64,000 nt of DNA, taken from assembly GCA_035653615.1 (NCBI GenBank), contig DASRBN010000035.1:265307-329306 (forward strand). The letters run 5' to 3'. Positions 1 to 9,603 of the stretch are shown here, in pieces (position 1 is the first letter of the stretch; each line of letters starts with the position of its first letter). The notes beneath the pieces were generated by a model. That model ran no database searches and was not told the origin of the DNA. It saw nothing but the letters and a program-made list of their open reading frames with translations. The DNA comes from Ktedonobacteraceae bacterium (lineage in GTDB: Bacteria; Chloroflexota; Ktedonobacteria; Ktedonobacterales; Ktedonobacteraceae). The position numbers were made by a program, and so were the translations under genes.

Positions 1-2573
1 GCTTCTGGGCGCTGTACATAACCGCGTGCTATTCCTGCTCCGCCAACATACAATTCCCCGGCAACTCCAACGGGCACCGGTTGAAGATGTGAATCCAGGA
101 CGTAGACCTGCGTATTGGCAATGGGGCGACCAATAGGCACCGATTCTCTCTTTTCCCCCGGTTGGCAGCGATAGACGGTACACCAGACGGTCGCCTCGGT
201 CGGCCCATACTCGTTGTAAAGGGCACTATTGGGCAGGCAGGTGAAGTGGCGCTCCACCAGGGCCTTCGGACAACGCTCGCCGGCAACGATGACGGTCCGC
301 AATGAGTCTAACGGGCGCGTTGATGCCTGCTCGAGCAACAAGCTATATAATGATGGCACGCACAAGGTGTGAGAAGGCTCCTGCTTTGCGATAAGGTCGC
401 TGAGCAGGAATGGATCGCGCACTACTCCCTCTTCAGGCAGCAATAGCGTTCCTCCCTGGCACAACGTCCAATAAATACCGGCGACCGAACTATCGAATGT
501 CAGCGCGGAGAGCAGTAAGTACTTGCGTACCGGCTCGCGATAATATGCTATGCGCGCCAGGGTAGAGTGCCAGAGATTCTGGTGTGTAATGGCTACTCCT
601 TTGGGGCGACCGGTTGAGCCAGAGGTGTACATGATATATGCGAGATGCTGACCCTGTACATGGCTTTTCGGGTTGTCATCCGAATTATCGTCCGGAATCT
701 CATCGATAGCCAGGTAGAGCGGCGAGGATGGGGTGATGACATCCCCACTCGCGGGCATCATGTTCCTGTTTGTGAGGACGAAGGAGACGCGGGCGTCCTG
801 CAACATAAAGGCCAGCCGGTCGGAGGGCGTCGCCGGATCGAAGGGCACGTAAGCGCCTCCTGCTTTGAGCACACCGAGCATTCCCACTATCATTTCCAGG
901 CTATTGGGTAGCAGGAGACCAACTATCACCTCCGGCCCTACTCCTGATTGTCGCAAGTAGCGCGCAAGCCGGTTGGCACGCGCATTCAATGCTCGATAGG
1001 TTAACTGTTCAACGCCATAAGCCAGGGCCACAGCATCAGGTGTGCGCTCGACCTGCTCCTCAATCAGCCGGTGGACAGGCCTCTCTTCTGGAAATGCTGT
1101 AGTAGTAGCGTTCCATTCTACCAGCAGGCGTTGACGCTCGTTTTCTGTTAGAAGAGCTAATTCCGATAGCTTGTGATCGGGATGCTGCGCGATGCTCTCC
1201 AGCAGTGTTTGCCAGTGACTTATCATACGCTGAATAGTCGTGTCGTCGAAGAGGTCGGTGCTATACTCGAAGCGGCCAATGATGCCTTCGGTTCGATCTT
1301 CGGCAATCAAAGTGAGATCGAATTTGGAGATGCCCGTTTGCGCATCCATGTGGGACAGGGTCCAACCGGAGGGTAGGACAGGGTGTTGTGGTTCGAATAC
1401 AAACAGGACCTGGAAGAGAGGATTGTAACTTAGACTGCGCTGCGGTTGTAATTCCTTCACCACGTATTCAAAAGGGACATCCGCGTGGGCCTGAGCCTCG
1501 AACGTGGTCTCACGAACCTGCTTGAGGAGGTCGAGGAAGCGAAGATTTCCTGATAGCTTTGAGCGCATCACGACCGTATTCATAAACAACCCCATTAGCT
1601 GCTCGAGTTCCGAGCGCACACGCCCTCCTGTTGCGGTACCGATGAGGATATCCTCTTGCTCTGTATAGCGATAAAGCAGGGTAGTGAAAGCTGCCAGCAG
1701 CAACATGTACATCGTTACCTGTTCCTGGCGGCACAACGCGCGCAAACGAGCGCTGAGGGAAGCTGACAGCGTGAATGGCTGTACAAACCCACGATAGGTA
1801 GGAACGGCAGGTCGAGGGCGATCAGTGGGCAGTTCAAGCGCGGCGGGGGCGCCCGCAAGCTGCTGCTTCCAATAGGCAATGCCAGGGGCCATAGCCTGCT
1901 CTTGCATCTCCTCTCGCTGCCAGGCCGCGAAATCGGCATACTGGATAGGCAGGTCGGGGAGTGGCGACGGTTGTCCTGCCGAGAAAGCTGCATAGAGCGC
2001 GGACAGTTCAGGTAGGAACACCTGGTATATCGTGATGCCGTCGAAGATGATGTGGTGTAGCGTCAAAAATAGCCTGTGTTCCTCGTCCCCCATCTGTATC
2101 AACAAGGCGCGCAGCAATGGACCTCTTGAAAGATCAAAAGGGCGTCTGGCATCCGAAGATGCCAGGCGCACGGCCTGTGCCTCTCGCTGTGCTTCTGGGA
2201 GAGGGCGCAGATCCACAACGGGCAGTTTGAGATGGAGAGCCGGTTGAATCACCTGTACAGGCTGTCCGTCTACCAGGGGAAAGATGGTACGCCATGCTTC
2301 ATGCCGACGGATGATTTCATTCAGGCTTTTTGTAAGCGCATCAACATCCAATGATCCAGGCAAGTGAACGGTGACGCGCTCATTATATACAGGAATATCG
2401 GGTTGCAGTTGCGAAAGCAGCCATATTTGTTGTTGTCCAAAAGAAAGCGGTGCTATCTCTCCTGGCGAGCGCCGGGGAATACCATTTCTGGCTGTAGCCT
2501 GTGGGCGGTCACTGAGCAAATATTGGGCTAACAGTGCGCGCTTGACCTCTGAAAGTTCGGTTCTCTCTGGCAT
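1..2573 (-). CDS. Non-ribosomal peptide synthetase, condensation-adenylation part (3' end outside window)
   Basis: This is an NRPS elongation-type module that joins an upstream aminoacyl or acyl group to an amino acid it activates as AMP ester. About 857 residues lie in the window and the frame is open to the left edge. After a short N-terminal helix a condensation domain (about residues 40-470) carries the catalytic HHIIFDG at 173-179. An adenylation domain follows, with the A3 core YTSGSTGRPKG, A5 NEYGPTE and A7 GELYVGG near the edge. The A4 segment reads FDSSVAG; I read a pocket of roughly D-S-A-C-I-A-E-V, which I cannot assign to a substrate. The carrier and later domains lie outside. The ATG at 2573 is the first in frame and has a weak GGTGGATG ribosome site. 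It diverges from the A-T protein at 3269, so both probably belong to one cluster. Confidence 0.93.
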   Translation of the reverse strand, partial: MPERTELSEVKRALLAQYLLSDRPQATARNGIPRRSPGEIAPLSFGQQQIWLLSQLQPDIPVYNERVTVHLPGSLDVDALTKSLNEIIRRHEAWRTIFPLVDGQPVQVIQPALHLKLPVVDLRPLPEAQREAQAVRLASSDARRPFDLSRGPLLRALLIQMGDEEHRLFLTLHHIIFDGITIYQVFLPELSALYAAFSAGQPSPLPDLPIQYADFAAWQREEMQEQAMAPGIAYWKQQLAGAPAALELPTDRPRPAVPTYRGFVQPFTLSASLSARLRALCRQEQVTMYMLLLAAFTTLLYRYTEQEDILIGTATGGRVRSELEQLMGLFMNTVVMRSKLSGNLRFLDLLKQVRETTFEAQAHADVPFEYVVKELQPQRSLSYNPLFQVLFVFEPQHPVLPSGWTLSHMDAQTGISKFDLTLIAEDRTEGIIGRFEYSTDLFDDTTIQRMISHWQTLLESIAQHPDHKLSELALLTENERQRLLVEWNATTTAFPEERPVHRLIEEQVERTPDAVALAYGVEQLTYRALNARANRLARYLRQSGVGPEVIVGLLLPNSLEMIVGMLGVLKAGGAYVPFDPATPSDRLAFMLQDARVSFVLTNRNMMPASGDVITPSSPLYLAIDEIPDDNSDDNPKSHVQGQHLAYIMYTSGSTGRPKGVAITHQNLWHSTLARIAYYREPVRKYLLLSALTFDSSVAGIYWTLCQGGTLLLPEEGVVRDPFLLSDLIAKQEPSHTLCVPSLYSLLLEQASTRPLDSLRTVIVAGERCPKALVERHFTCLPNSALYNEYGPTEATVWCTVYRCQPGEKRESVPIGRPIANTQVYVLDSHLQPVPVGVAGELYVGGAGIARGYVQRPE

Positions 2574-3268
2574 TCTATTACATCCACCATAGCATCTAGC
2601 AGGTAAAATATTTTACCCTGTTTTGTACCTCATGCACCATCTCTTATATGAACATTTGCGAGTGAAGGCCCGAATCATTCCGCATCATAATGAAACCTTG
2701 CTCTAACCGATAGAAGAGATTATTAGATTATTACCGGTTATTTCCCAGAAATATATCATGTTCCTCTTGAGAAGTAATGACAATCAGGTTAAGACCTGGT
2801 TGCGAAAGCATCTTTCATGTTATGAATGTGCCGGTTTGTATGAAATTGCGTTCATTAAAACTCTATTAAATAGGACTGATGCAGCAGTAACCCGAAAAGC
2901 CGGTACGTAAATTTACCCATTTAGCTCATATTTACGTGTAGAAAAAGTTGCGGGGTAAGCATTGCTCATCTGGGTAGTAATTTCTTCACTAATTTTATCG
3001 TGTTAGCAACTAAGCGCTATAGTTTAACTACTTAGTAATGATATAGAGAAATACCCGCTGAAAACTTTCGTACTTTCTATATTGTCCAATGCTCCCGCCT
3101 TTGTTAGGCTCTTAGAAAGATTGTATCTCTATTCGTTTCCGGTGGGAGCGATGAGGAGTTTACTTCCGCAAGTATTCGTCGACTGCACGTGGCGCAGGTG
3201 TAAGGCACATACACCCGGAAACTACAGTGATAGTGAATGACGCAGGCAAGACCGAAGGAGAACAGCCA
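2574..3268. promoter_or_regulatory. Divergent NRPS intergenic control region
   Basis: About 695 bases, AT-rich compared with the genes around it, hold no convincing gene. It must carry the promoters for both divergent NRPS genes. I see an 8-bp dyad, ACGTAAAT at 2905-2912 and ATTTACGT at 2930-2937, which could be an operator, and a shorter ACTAAG/CTTAGT dyad near 3010-3035. An in-frame GTG at 3227 lacks its own ribosome site, so the last 42 bases are taken as leader rather than coding. Confidence 0.5.
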
Positions 3269-5263
3269 ATGGTGGAATGGACGTCTTCGAAGGCTCATCT
3301 ACATACCCGGTGCTTGCATGAGCTATTCGAAGACCAGGTAGTACGAACTCCCCTGGCAGTGGCTATAGTTCATGGGCATCAACAGATCACCTACCAGGAT
3401 TTGAATCAGCGGGCCAATCAATTAGCGCGCCATTTACGCACCAGAGGAGTGGTGCCGGAGACGACGGTGGCAATGCTTGTCGAACGCAGTATTGATTTTG
3501 TAACGGCAATTCTGGCTCTATTTAAGGCTGGTGGCGCTTTCCTTCCGCTCGATCCACAGTATCCAGTTCGGCGGCATTTCGAGATACTTGAACAGAGTCG
3601 TTGTCCCTATGTACTTACAACACACCATTACGAAACGCTCTTATCAGATGCACTCGCACCGTTCGATGCAGGAAAGGGGCCGCAGGTTCTCCATTTTGAG
3701 GCTCTTATGCAGGAGAAAGAGGCCCACGAAAATCTCCCATCGTATAGTAAACCGGCAAATCTGGCATATGTTATGTATACTTCTGGTTCAACGGGATTAC
3801 CAAAGGGTGTGATGGTTGAGCAGGCCGGAATGGTCAACCATACCTATGCCAAATTAGCGGATATGGATATAGGTATGGCGGATAGAGTTGCCCAGAATAG
3901 TCCGCCAAGCTTCGATATTGTTGTATGGCAATGCCTGGCGGCATTAGTGGTAGGAGGCTGCGTCCACATCGTCAAGGATGAGATCGCAAATGATCCACTA
4001 CAACTGCTGTGGCAAACAGATCAGCAAAAAATTACGGTCTTGCAGGTGGTACCATCAATGCTACGAGCCATGGTAAAGGAAGCGATGATGCTGGGTGATG
4101 AGCGTCCCAGGCTAAGGAATCTGCGCTGGATTGTGCCAACAGGTGATGCTTTATCGCCAGAACTGTGCCGGCAATGGCTGCGCCTCTATCCTGCTATTCC
4201 AATGCTCAACAACTGCGGTTCGACCGAGTGTTCCGATGACAATTGTCACTATGCGATCTACGAACCGCCGGCGGAGGACTATCCGCTACCAATTATGCCC
4301 ATAGGCTGGCCTATTCACAATATAGATGCCCATATCCTTGATGAGCAATTGATGCCGGTTCCAGAGGGAGAGGTCGGCGAATTGTATATAGGTGGCATAG
4401 GTGTCGGGCGCGGATATATCAATAATGCGGAGAGAACCGCCGAGGTGTTTCTTCCCGATCCATTTTCGCGGGAACCTGGAAAGCGATTATATAAAACACG
4501 CGATAGGGCGCGCTATCTGCCCGATGGTTCGATTCAGTTTCTTGGAAGAAGCGACAATCTCATCAAGATTCGGGGTTTGCGTATCGAGCCGAGCGAAATA
4601 GAAAGCGTGCTGGAACGTCACCCTGCCATACATGAGAGCGTCGTTCTCGCCTGGGAATCTGGTGATGAGGCCAGGCACCTGGTGGCATACATAGTTCTGG
4701 CCACGGAAGTGTCACCTTCCAATGAAGAGTTGCGTGACTGGCTGCGAATGAAGCTTCCAGAATACATGATTCCAACTATATATGTGCAACTGGATGCCAT
4801 GCCTTTGAATGCGAACGGTAAGTTAGACCGCCATGCATTGCCGGCGCCTGATCTATCGCGTCCCGAAATCCAATCGATCAACAACAGGCCACGCACTCCG
4901 TTGGAAGAAACGATTGCAGCCACCTGGTCCGAGGTGCTGGAAATCGAGCAGGTAGGTATTCACGACAACTTCTTTGCGTTAGGTGGGGATTCGCTGTTAG
5001 CGATGCAGGTTTTGTCGCGGTTACGTGCTGCCCTTTCAACAGAGGTACCTATATACAGTTTTCTCGAAGAACCCACGGTTGCTCAACTGGCGCAATTGCT
5101 GCAAGAAAGCCAGGCGGCGAGCATGCAGGCGAATAAACCGCCGCTGAAATCAATCGCCCGCGAAGCCTATCGAGTGCCTGCACTATCCGTTCTGGAGCAG
5201 AACGGCCAATCCGCTAAAGACTTCCAACATGAAAAAGGCAAGAACAATCATCACAGGCATTAA
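3269..5263 (+). CDS. Stand-alone NRPS adenylation-carrier (A-T) protein
   Basis: The protein activates an amino or other carboxylic acid with ATP and loads it on its own phosphopantetheine arm. The adenylation domain spans about residues 10-530 (A3 YTSGSTGLPKG, A4 FDIVVWQ, A7 GELYIGG, A8 KIRGLRIE, A10 NANGKLDR). A carrier domain follows with LGGDSL as the pantetheinylation site. There is no condensation, epimerisation or thioesterase domain, and the tail is Asn/His/Lys-rich. The A5 region is NNCGSTECSDDN instead of the usual N-x-YGPTE, and my reading of the pocket is D-I-W-Q-V-T-N-D, which fits no standard code I know. The ATG at 3269 has GAAGGAG eight bases upstream; a GTG at 3227 would add 14 residues but has no site. 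The next gene starts 18 bases after the stop, so they are probably co-transcribed. Confidence 0.93.
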   Translation: MVEWTSSKAHLHTRCLHELFEDQVVRTPLAVAIVHGHQQITYQDLNQRANQLARHLRTRGVVPETTVAMLVERSIDFVTAILALFKAGGAFLPLDPQYPVRRHFEILEQSRCPYVLTTHHYETLLSDALAPFDAGKGPQVLHFEALMQEKEAHENLPSYSKPANLAYVMYTSGSTGLPKGVMVEQAGMVNHTYAKLADMDIGMADRVAQNSPPSFDIVVWQCLAALVVGGCVHIVKDEIANDPLQLLWQTDQQKITVLQVVPSMLRAMVKEAMMLGDERPRLRNLRWIVPTGDALSPELCRQWLRLYPAIPMLNNCGSTECSDDNCHYAIYEPPAEDYPLPIMPIGWPIHNIDAHILDEQLMPVPEGEVGELYIGGIGVGRGYINNAERTAEVFLPDPFSREPGKRLYKTRDRARYLPDGSIQFLGRSDNLIKIRGLRIEPSEIESVLERHPAIHESVVLAWESGDEARHLVAYIVLATEVSPSNEELRDWLRMKLPEYMIPTIYVQLDAMPLNANGKLDRHALPAPDLSRPEIQSINNRPRTPLEETIAATWSEVLEIEQVGIHDNFFALGGDSLLAMQVLSRLRAALSTEVPIYSFLEEPTVAQLAQLLQESQAASMQANKPPLKSIAREAYRVPALSVLEQNGQSAKDFQHEKGKNNHHRH

Positions 5264-5281
5264 TATGGGAGCTATTATTCT

Positions 5282-8200
5282 ATGAACCCTACTGCCATTG
5301 AGCAATTCTGGCAACGCTCTATCCCTGAAGCTGACCCGTGGTTGGCTACGGTTCTAGAACGGGAAGAAGAGCGGCAATTCTCACAAATTTGCCTGGGAGC
5401 TGCTTCGAGTTTATGCCCGCGCGCTGTGAAAGAAGCGCAGGCCTCTGTCTTCTCCAACATTGACGCCGAGGGATATCCACCAAGACGCATGCATTCGGTT
5501 TCCTGGGAGCATCTACTCGATGTGGACGAGCAGGTGGCGCATTATGGACGCTTCGGGGATTCGCGCTACAATAAGGGAACCGAGCTGGCGAACGTCGTTG
5601 AAGTGGTGGCTCAGAGACGGGCAGCTGCCGTTTTCTCGACGCGGTGGGCGAACAATAGTAATCTTTCAGTTGACGCCGCGGATATCCATGTGAACCTGCA
5701 ATGTCCCACCGGCTCATTAGCAAACACGGCAGTATTCGAGGCCCTTTTGAAACCTGGAGATGTTGTTTTAAGCATGAATCTCGTAGACGGCGGCCACCTG
5801 ACGCATGGAAGTCCTTTACACCGATCTGGCAAGACATACAGGATAGTACACTATGGCGTCGATCCGGTGACGCAACAGCTGGACTACGATTCGATTCGAG
5901 ACCTCGCCCTATGCTATCGTCCCAAATTAATTGTTGGCGGAGCCAGTTCTTACCCGTGGGCAATCGACTGGCAAAGATTGCGGGAGATTGCTGAAGAAAT
6001 CGAGTCAGGACCATTTATTCTGGCCGATATCTCGCACCCGGCAGGGCTGGTGAGCGCCGGCCTTATTCCTAATCCAATCGGCTACGCGGATGTGGTGACG
6101 TTTACCACCTACAAGACATTGTGCGGCCCGCGGGGAGCGGCTATCCTCAGCACGGATTCTGCGATAGCGGAATCCATCGATAGAGCAGTGTTCCCCGGCT
6201 TGCAAAGCGCGCCGGTATTCCAGCAGATCGTGGCCCTGGCAGTGGCTTTTGAAATCGCGGGGACGCAAGCATTCCGGCAGTTGCAGCACACCATTGCGGG
6301 GAACGCTCGCCTTTTGCATCACTATCTCACCGAGATGGAGATACCGGTAGCCTTTGGTGGCACCAATACGCATATTGTGGTCGCGGATGTTGGGAAAGTT
6401 CCTGTTATGACCGGGCAACGATTAACCGGTGACGTTGTGACGCGCATCTTAGAGCGAGCGGGTATCAGCTGCAATAGCAACATGATTCCGGGTGATACCC
6501 ATGCCGCCCTGGCCTCTGGCGTGCGCCTGGGAACGACCTGGATTTCACAACTGGGTTATGGTGAGACCGAAGTGCGCGAGATTGCATCCATTATCGCCGA
6601 TATCTGTAAAGGCATTCGATCATATCGTTTTTACGGTTCGCGCAGGGAAACGCCGGGAGGCAAAATCGAGGCCGAGTTGCTGCGGTCCGCCAGCCTGCGA
6701 GTCAAGGAAATTTTAAAGCATCGCAATGAGCATTTTGAAACATTTCCAGCACGCAGGCACCTGGAGATACGAACCGCGACAAAGTGGTTAGAAGCCTTGA
6801 TGGTGACAGGAGAGCGGGCCACAGGATTTCTGCAATCGATTGTCACCAGAGATGTCTATAGCTTGAAAATAGGGGAACTGACTCCCGCGCTGATACTGTA
6901 TGCGAATGGCGAAAAGCGGCTCGATGTGTATATTTGCGCTCTAGAGAGCCGACCATACCCACGATACCTGTTGATCTATGCAAACGATGCTGAGCCTGGT
7001 CTTCACGATTGGCTGCGCATGCTTTCAGATGGCCATATTGTAGTCGAGAGCAACGATCCTTTTATTACCATCGATGGGCCGGTGGTGATTCGGCGAGCTG
7101 ACCGGCGATTTCTCAATGAAGTACAACCCGAAATTGATCACGTGGCTCAGGGGCTTACTCGTTCTCACAATGGCAGCAAACGAGAGGAAGAAGGGTTAAT
7201 CGACTACAGCAAACCGTATTTTATGGGGCAAACAACACTTCCGGCGTCCAATGTGAATAAACAAAGATTTGCTTTTGAAGAGAGAAATTCTTCCAGGTTG
7301 CTGGCCGGGCCTTCGCCATTGCATGATTGCCATAAAGCATTGGGGGCCAGGTTCGCCGATTTCGGCGGTCAACAGGTGCCTCTCTATTTCACTTCTCACC
7401 ACCATGAACATCAATCGGTGCGCCAGCATGCCGGGCTGTTCGATCTTTCTTACAAGGTTTTATTGGGCTTTGAAGGATGGGGGGCAGAAAGATTTTTAGA
7501 CCTGGTATTGACAGAACATATTCCATCACTGAATAAGGAGGCAAGTTGTCGAACCTGCATTCTGAGTCCTGATGGTACGGTTCTCAGCGATTGTATCGTG
7601 TACCGCCTTGCAACTGATTACTTCATGATGGAATTAGAGCCTCTTCACGCCGGGATGGTAGAAAGCTGGTTACGCACTGCTGCCGCCCACGAGGTAATGA
7701 TAGACCTGGCAAGACCGGCTATTGAGGTGGATAGAACCTGTAATATTACCAATCTCACAACCACTCCTGACGCATTGACCATCCTTGCATTACAAGGGCC
7801 AGCATCTACCGCTATTCTGCAATCCCTGTTGGCAGAGAATAAGGGTCACCATGTGTTGCATAATTTGAAAAAAGGACACATTGCTGAGCTTACGTTTGCG
7901 GGTAGAACTGCGTGGATTGGGCGCAGGGGATATAGCGGTGAGCCTGTGGGATATGAAATCTTTGTGCCACAGTCGCAAGCTGTATCCCTGTGGAATACAT
8001 TGATGGACGCGGGTGCTGCTCATCACTTAAGCTCGGTGGGGCTGCTCGCGACAGAAAGTCTCAGAATAGAGGCCGGCTTGCCCCTTTATGAGAAGGAGCT
8101 GGCCGGCCCGTATTCGGTCAATCCTATGGAGGCGGGTTTTGGCAGCGCTATCAAATTGCATAAGCCGTTTTTCGTGGGCAGGCAGCAGATGCTCTCTTGC

Positions 8201-8455
8201 AAGGCCACACGAAGATTGGTACGACTACGAGCGGAAACAGGCGCGGCGAGCCTGAAGTATCTAGAACCAACGATATATGATGATGCTGGAAAAATTATAG
8301 GGATAACGACGAGCAGCGCCTGCGTCACGGGTCAATTTTATGGGATAGGACTTCTTGATGAGTTTGAGCGAGCGAAAGGGTATCTTTGCTTGAATGGCTC
8401 GTCTTTAGCGGTCGAGGTTTTGCCTATTGCATATGGGGCAGTGGTCGGGGCATAG
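5282..8455 (+). CDS. SHMT-like / GcvT-like fusion protein
   Basis: A 1057-residue fusion of folate-dependent one-carbon enzymes. Residues about 60-450 match PLP-dependent serine hydroxymethyltransferase: a GGHLTHGSP stretch at 170-178, a D-x-x-H pair at 249/252, and the PLP lysine at 278 in TTYKTLCGPRG. The family usually has H before that lysine and R where this protein has C281. Residues about 500-630 resemble the N-terminal part of GcvT/YgfZ. Residues about 680-1050 look like a full GcvT aminomethyltransferase; the conserved aspartate is retained in VLSDCIVYRL. Expected chemistry is transfer of a hydroxymethyl or aminomethyl carbon to or from tetrahydrofolate. Lying 18 bases after an A-T protein, it may act on the carrier-bound substrate; that is inference. 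A primary-metabolism SHMT-GcvT fusion cannot be excluded. SD TGGGAG precedes ATG 5282. Confidence 0.85.
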   Translation: MNPTAIEQFWQRSIPEADPWLATVLEREEERQFSQICLGAASSLCPRAVKEAQASVFSNIDAEGYPPRRMHSVSWEHLLDVDEQVAHYGRFGDSRYNKGTELANVVEVVAQRRAAAVFSTRWANNSNLSVDAADIHVNLQCPTGSLANTAVFEALLKPGDVVLSMNLVDGGHLTHGSPLHRSGKTYRIVHYGVDPVTQQLDYDSIRDLALCYRPKLIVGGASSYPWAIDWQRLREIAEEIESGPFILADISHPAGLVSAGLIPNPIGYADVVTFTTYKTLCGPRGAAILSTDSAIAESIDRAVFPGLQSAPVFQQIVALAVAFEIAGTQAFRQLQHTIAGNARLLHHYLTEMEIPVAFGGTNTHIVVADVGKVPVMTGQRLTGDVVTRILERAGISCNSNMIPGDTHAALASGVRLGTTWISQLGYGETEVREIASIIADICKGIRSYRFYGSRRETPGGKIEAELLRSASLRVKEILKHRNEHFETFPARRHLEIRTATKWLEALMVTGERATGFLQSIVTRDVYSLKIGELTPALILYANGEKRLDVYICALESRPYPRYLLIYANDAEPGLHDWLRMLSDGHIVVESNDPFITIDGPVVIRRADRRFLNEVQPEIDHVAQGLTRSHNGSKREEEGLIDYSKPYFMGQTTLPASNVNKQRFAFEERNSSRLLAGPSPLHDCHKALGARFADFGGQQVPLYFTSHHHEHQSVRQHAGLFDLSYKVLLGFEGWGAERFLDLVLTEHIPSLNKEASCRTCILSPDGTVLSDCIVYRLATDYFMMELEPLHAGMVESWLRTAAAHEVMIDLARPAIEVDRTCNITNLTTTPDALTILALQGPASTAILQSLLAENKGHHVLHNLKKGHIAELTFAGRTAWIGRRGYSGEPVGYEIFVPQSQAVSLWNTLMDAGAAHHLSSVGLLATESLRIEAGLPLYEKELAGPYSVNPMEAGFGSAIKLHKPFFVGRQQMLSCKATRRLVRLRAETGAASLKYLEPTIYDDAGKIIGITTSSACVTGQFYGIGLLDEFERAKGYLCLNGSSLAVEVLPIAYGAVVGA

Positions 8456-8495
8456 TAAGGTAATACACAAACATCGCTAATGAAATAGCTTTTGC

Positions 8496-8525
8496 TTGAA
8501 AATCCCCTCACCCACATGTTACTAT
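8496..8525 (+). promoter_or_regulatory. Candidate sigma70 promoter for nucleoside hydrolase gene
   Basis: TTGAAA at 8496-8501 and TACTAT at 8520-8525 are separated by 18 bases and lie about 50 bases before the start codon. This suggests the hydrolase has its own promoter and need not be read from the NRPS operon. Confidence 0.4.
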
Positions 8526-8575
8526 TAAACAACGCTGCTTGCTACGTCCAACAATTTCAAGGGTGAAGATATATT

Positions 8576-9505
8576 ATGAAGCACAAGATCATTCTCGATT
8601 GCGATCCCGGCCATGACGACGCGATTGCTATACTGCTGGCGGCTCACCATCCTGACATTGAACTGCTGGCCATTACTACGGTCGCGGGCAATCAATCGGT
8701 TGAGAAGACGACGCTGAATGCGCTGAAGGTGTGTTCGCTGGCGGACATCCGAGATGTGCCTGTGGCAAGGGGGATGGATCGACCGCTTGTGCGCCCGGCA
8801 AAGCACGCGCCGGATATTCATGGCGAATCGGGATTGGATGGACCACATATTCCAGAACCGGATATCGAGCTGGCACCCCAGCACGGAGTCGAACTGCTGA
8901 TCGAACTGCTCCTGAATTCGGATGGAGATATTACGCTTGTTCCTACCGGCCCTTTGACAAATATCGCGGCCGCTATGCGCCGCGAGCCTGCCATTCTACC
9001 CAAAATTGCCGGTATTTCGCTGATGGGCGGTGCCATCGGCCTGGGCAATGTCACGCCTGCTGCCGAGTTTAATATCCATACCGACCCTGAAGCGGCGGCT
9101 ATTGTCTTCTCGTGTGGACGACCGATTACGATGAGTACGCTGGAAGTGACGCACCAGGCGCTGGCTACCGAGGAAATCTTAAGCTGCTTGCGCGAAGCAC
9201 ATCGACCGGTTGCGACTTTCGCGGCAGACCTGCTGGATTTCTTTGCCGGCAGGTATCGGGATAAGTTTGGCTTTCCAGCTGCTCCGGTACATGACCCGTG
9301 CGCTGTTGCTGCCGTAGTTGATCCCACCATCCTGAAAGCCCATGATATGCATGTTGAGATCGAAACGACGGGTGAATGGACAAGCGGGCGGACGGTGTGC
9401 GATGTCTACGACACACGCGGCAAAGCACCCAATGCACGCGTCGGTTATGCCCTGGAGGTGAATCGGTTCTGGGACATGGTTATCAGCACGATCCTGACGT
9501 ATTAG
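8576..9505 (+). CDS. Inosine-uridine type nucleoside hydrolase
   Basis: Cytosolic N-ribohydrolase that splits a ribonucleoside into base and ribose. The 309-residue length is normal for the family. The calcium-binding N-terminal motif is DCDPGHDDA at 8-16, with the conserved VPTGPLTNIA segment around 120 and the FNIHTDPEAA segment around 163. A late HDPCAVAA segment supplies the family histidine. It lies 120 bases after the SHMT-GcvT fusion on the same strand with its own promoter-like sequence, so a role in the NRPS pathway is possible but ordinary nucleoside salvage is the simpler reading. The exact base specificity cannot be judged. The ribosome site (GGGTGAAG) is moderate. Confidence 0.92.
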   Translation: MKHKIILDCDPGHDDAIAILLAAHHPDIELLAITTVAGNQSVEKTTLNALKVCSLADIRDVPVARGMDRPLVRPAKHAPDIHGESGLDGPHIPEPDIELAPQHGVELLIELLLNSDGDITLVPTGPLTNIAAAMRREPAILPKIAGISLMGGAIGLGNVTPAAEFNIHTDPEAAAIVFSCGRPITMSTLEVTHQALATEEILSCLREAHRPVATFAADLLDFFAGRYRDKFGFPAAPVHDPCAVAAVVDPTILKAHDMHVEIETTGEWTSGRTVCDVYDTRGKAPNARVGYALEVNRFWDMVISTILTY

Positions 9506-9603
9506 ATGGGAACCTGTACTTACTTGTTATTATCTTCGATGCGGGATATACTGGTGGAAGATTTGGAGCAGAAGAGTTTTGATGCAAGCGAGTAAGGAGC
9601 AAA

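Noticed and set aside
3227..3268. GTG at 3227 as the start of the A-T protein
   Set aside because: No ribosome site; ATG 3269 has GAAGGAG at ideal spacing.
5346..6014. Minus-strand frame of about 222 codons inside the SHMT-GcvT gene
   Set aside because: Opposite to the conserved SHMT motifs including the PLP lysine region; no ribosome site and no domain.
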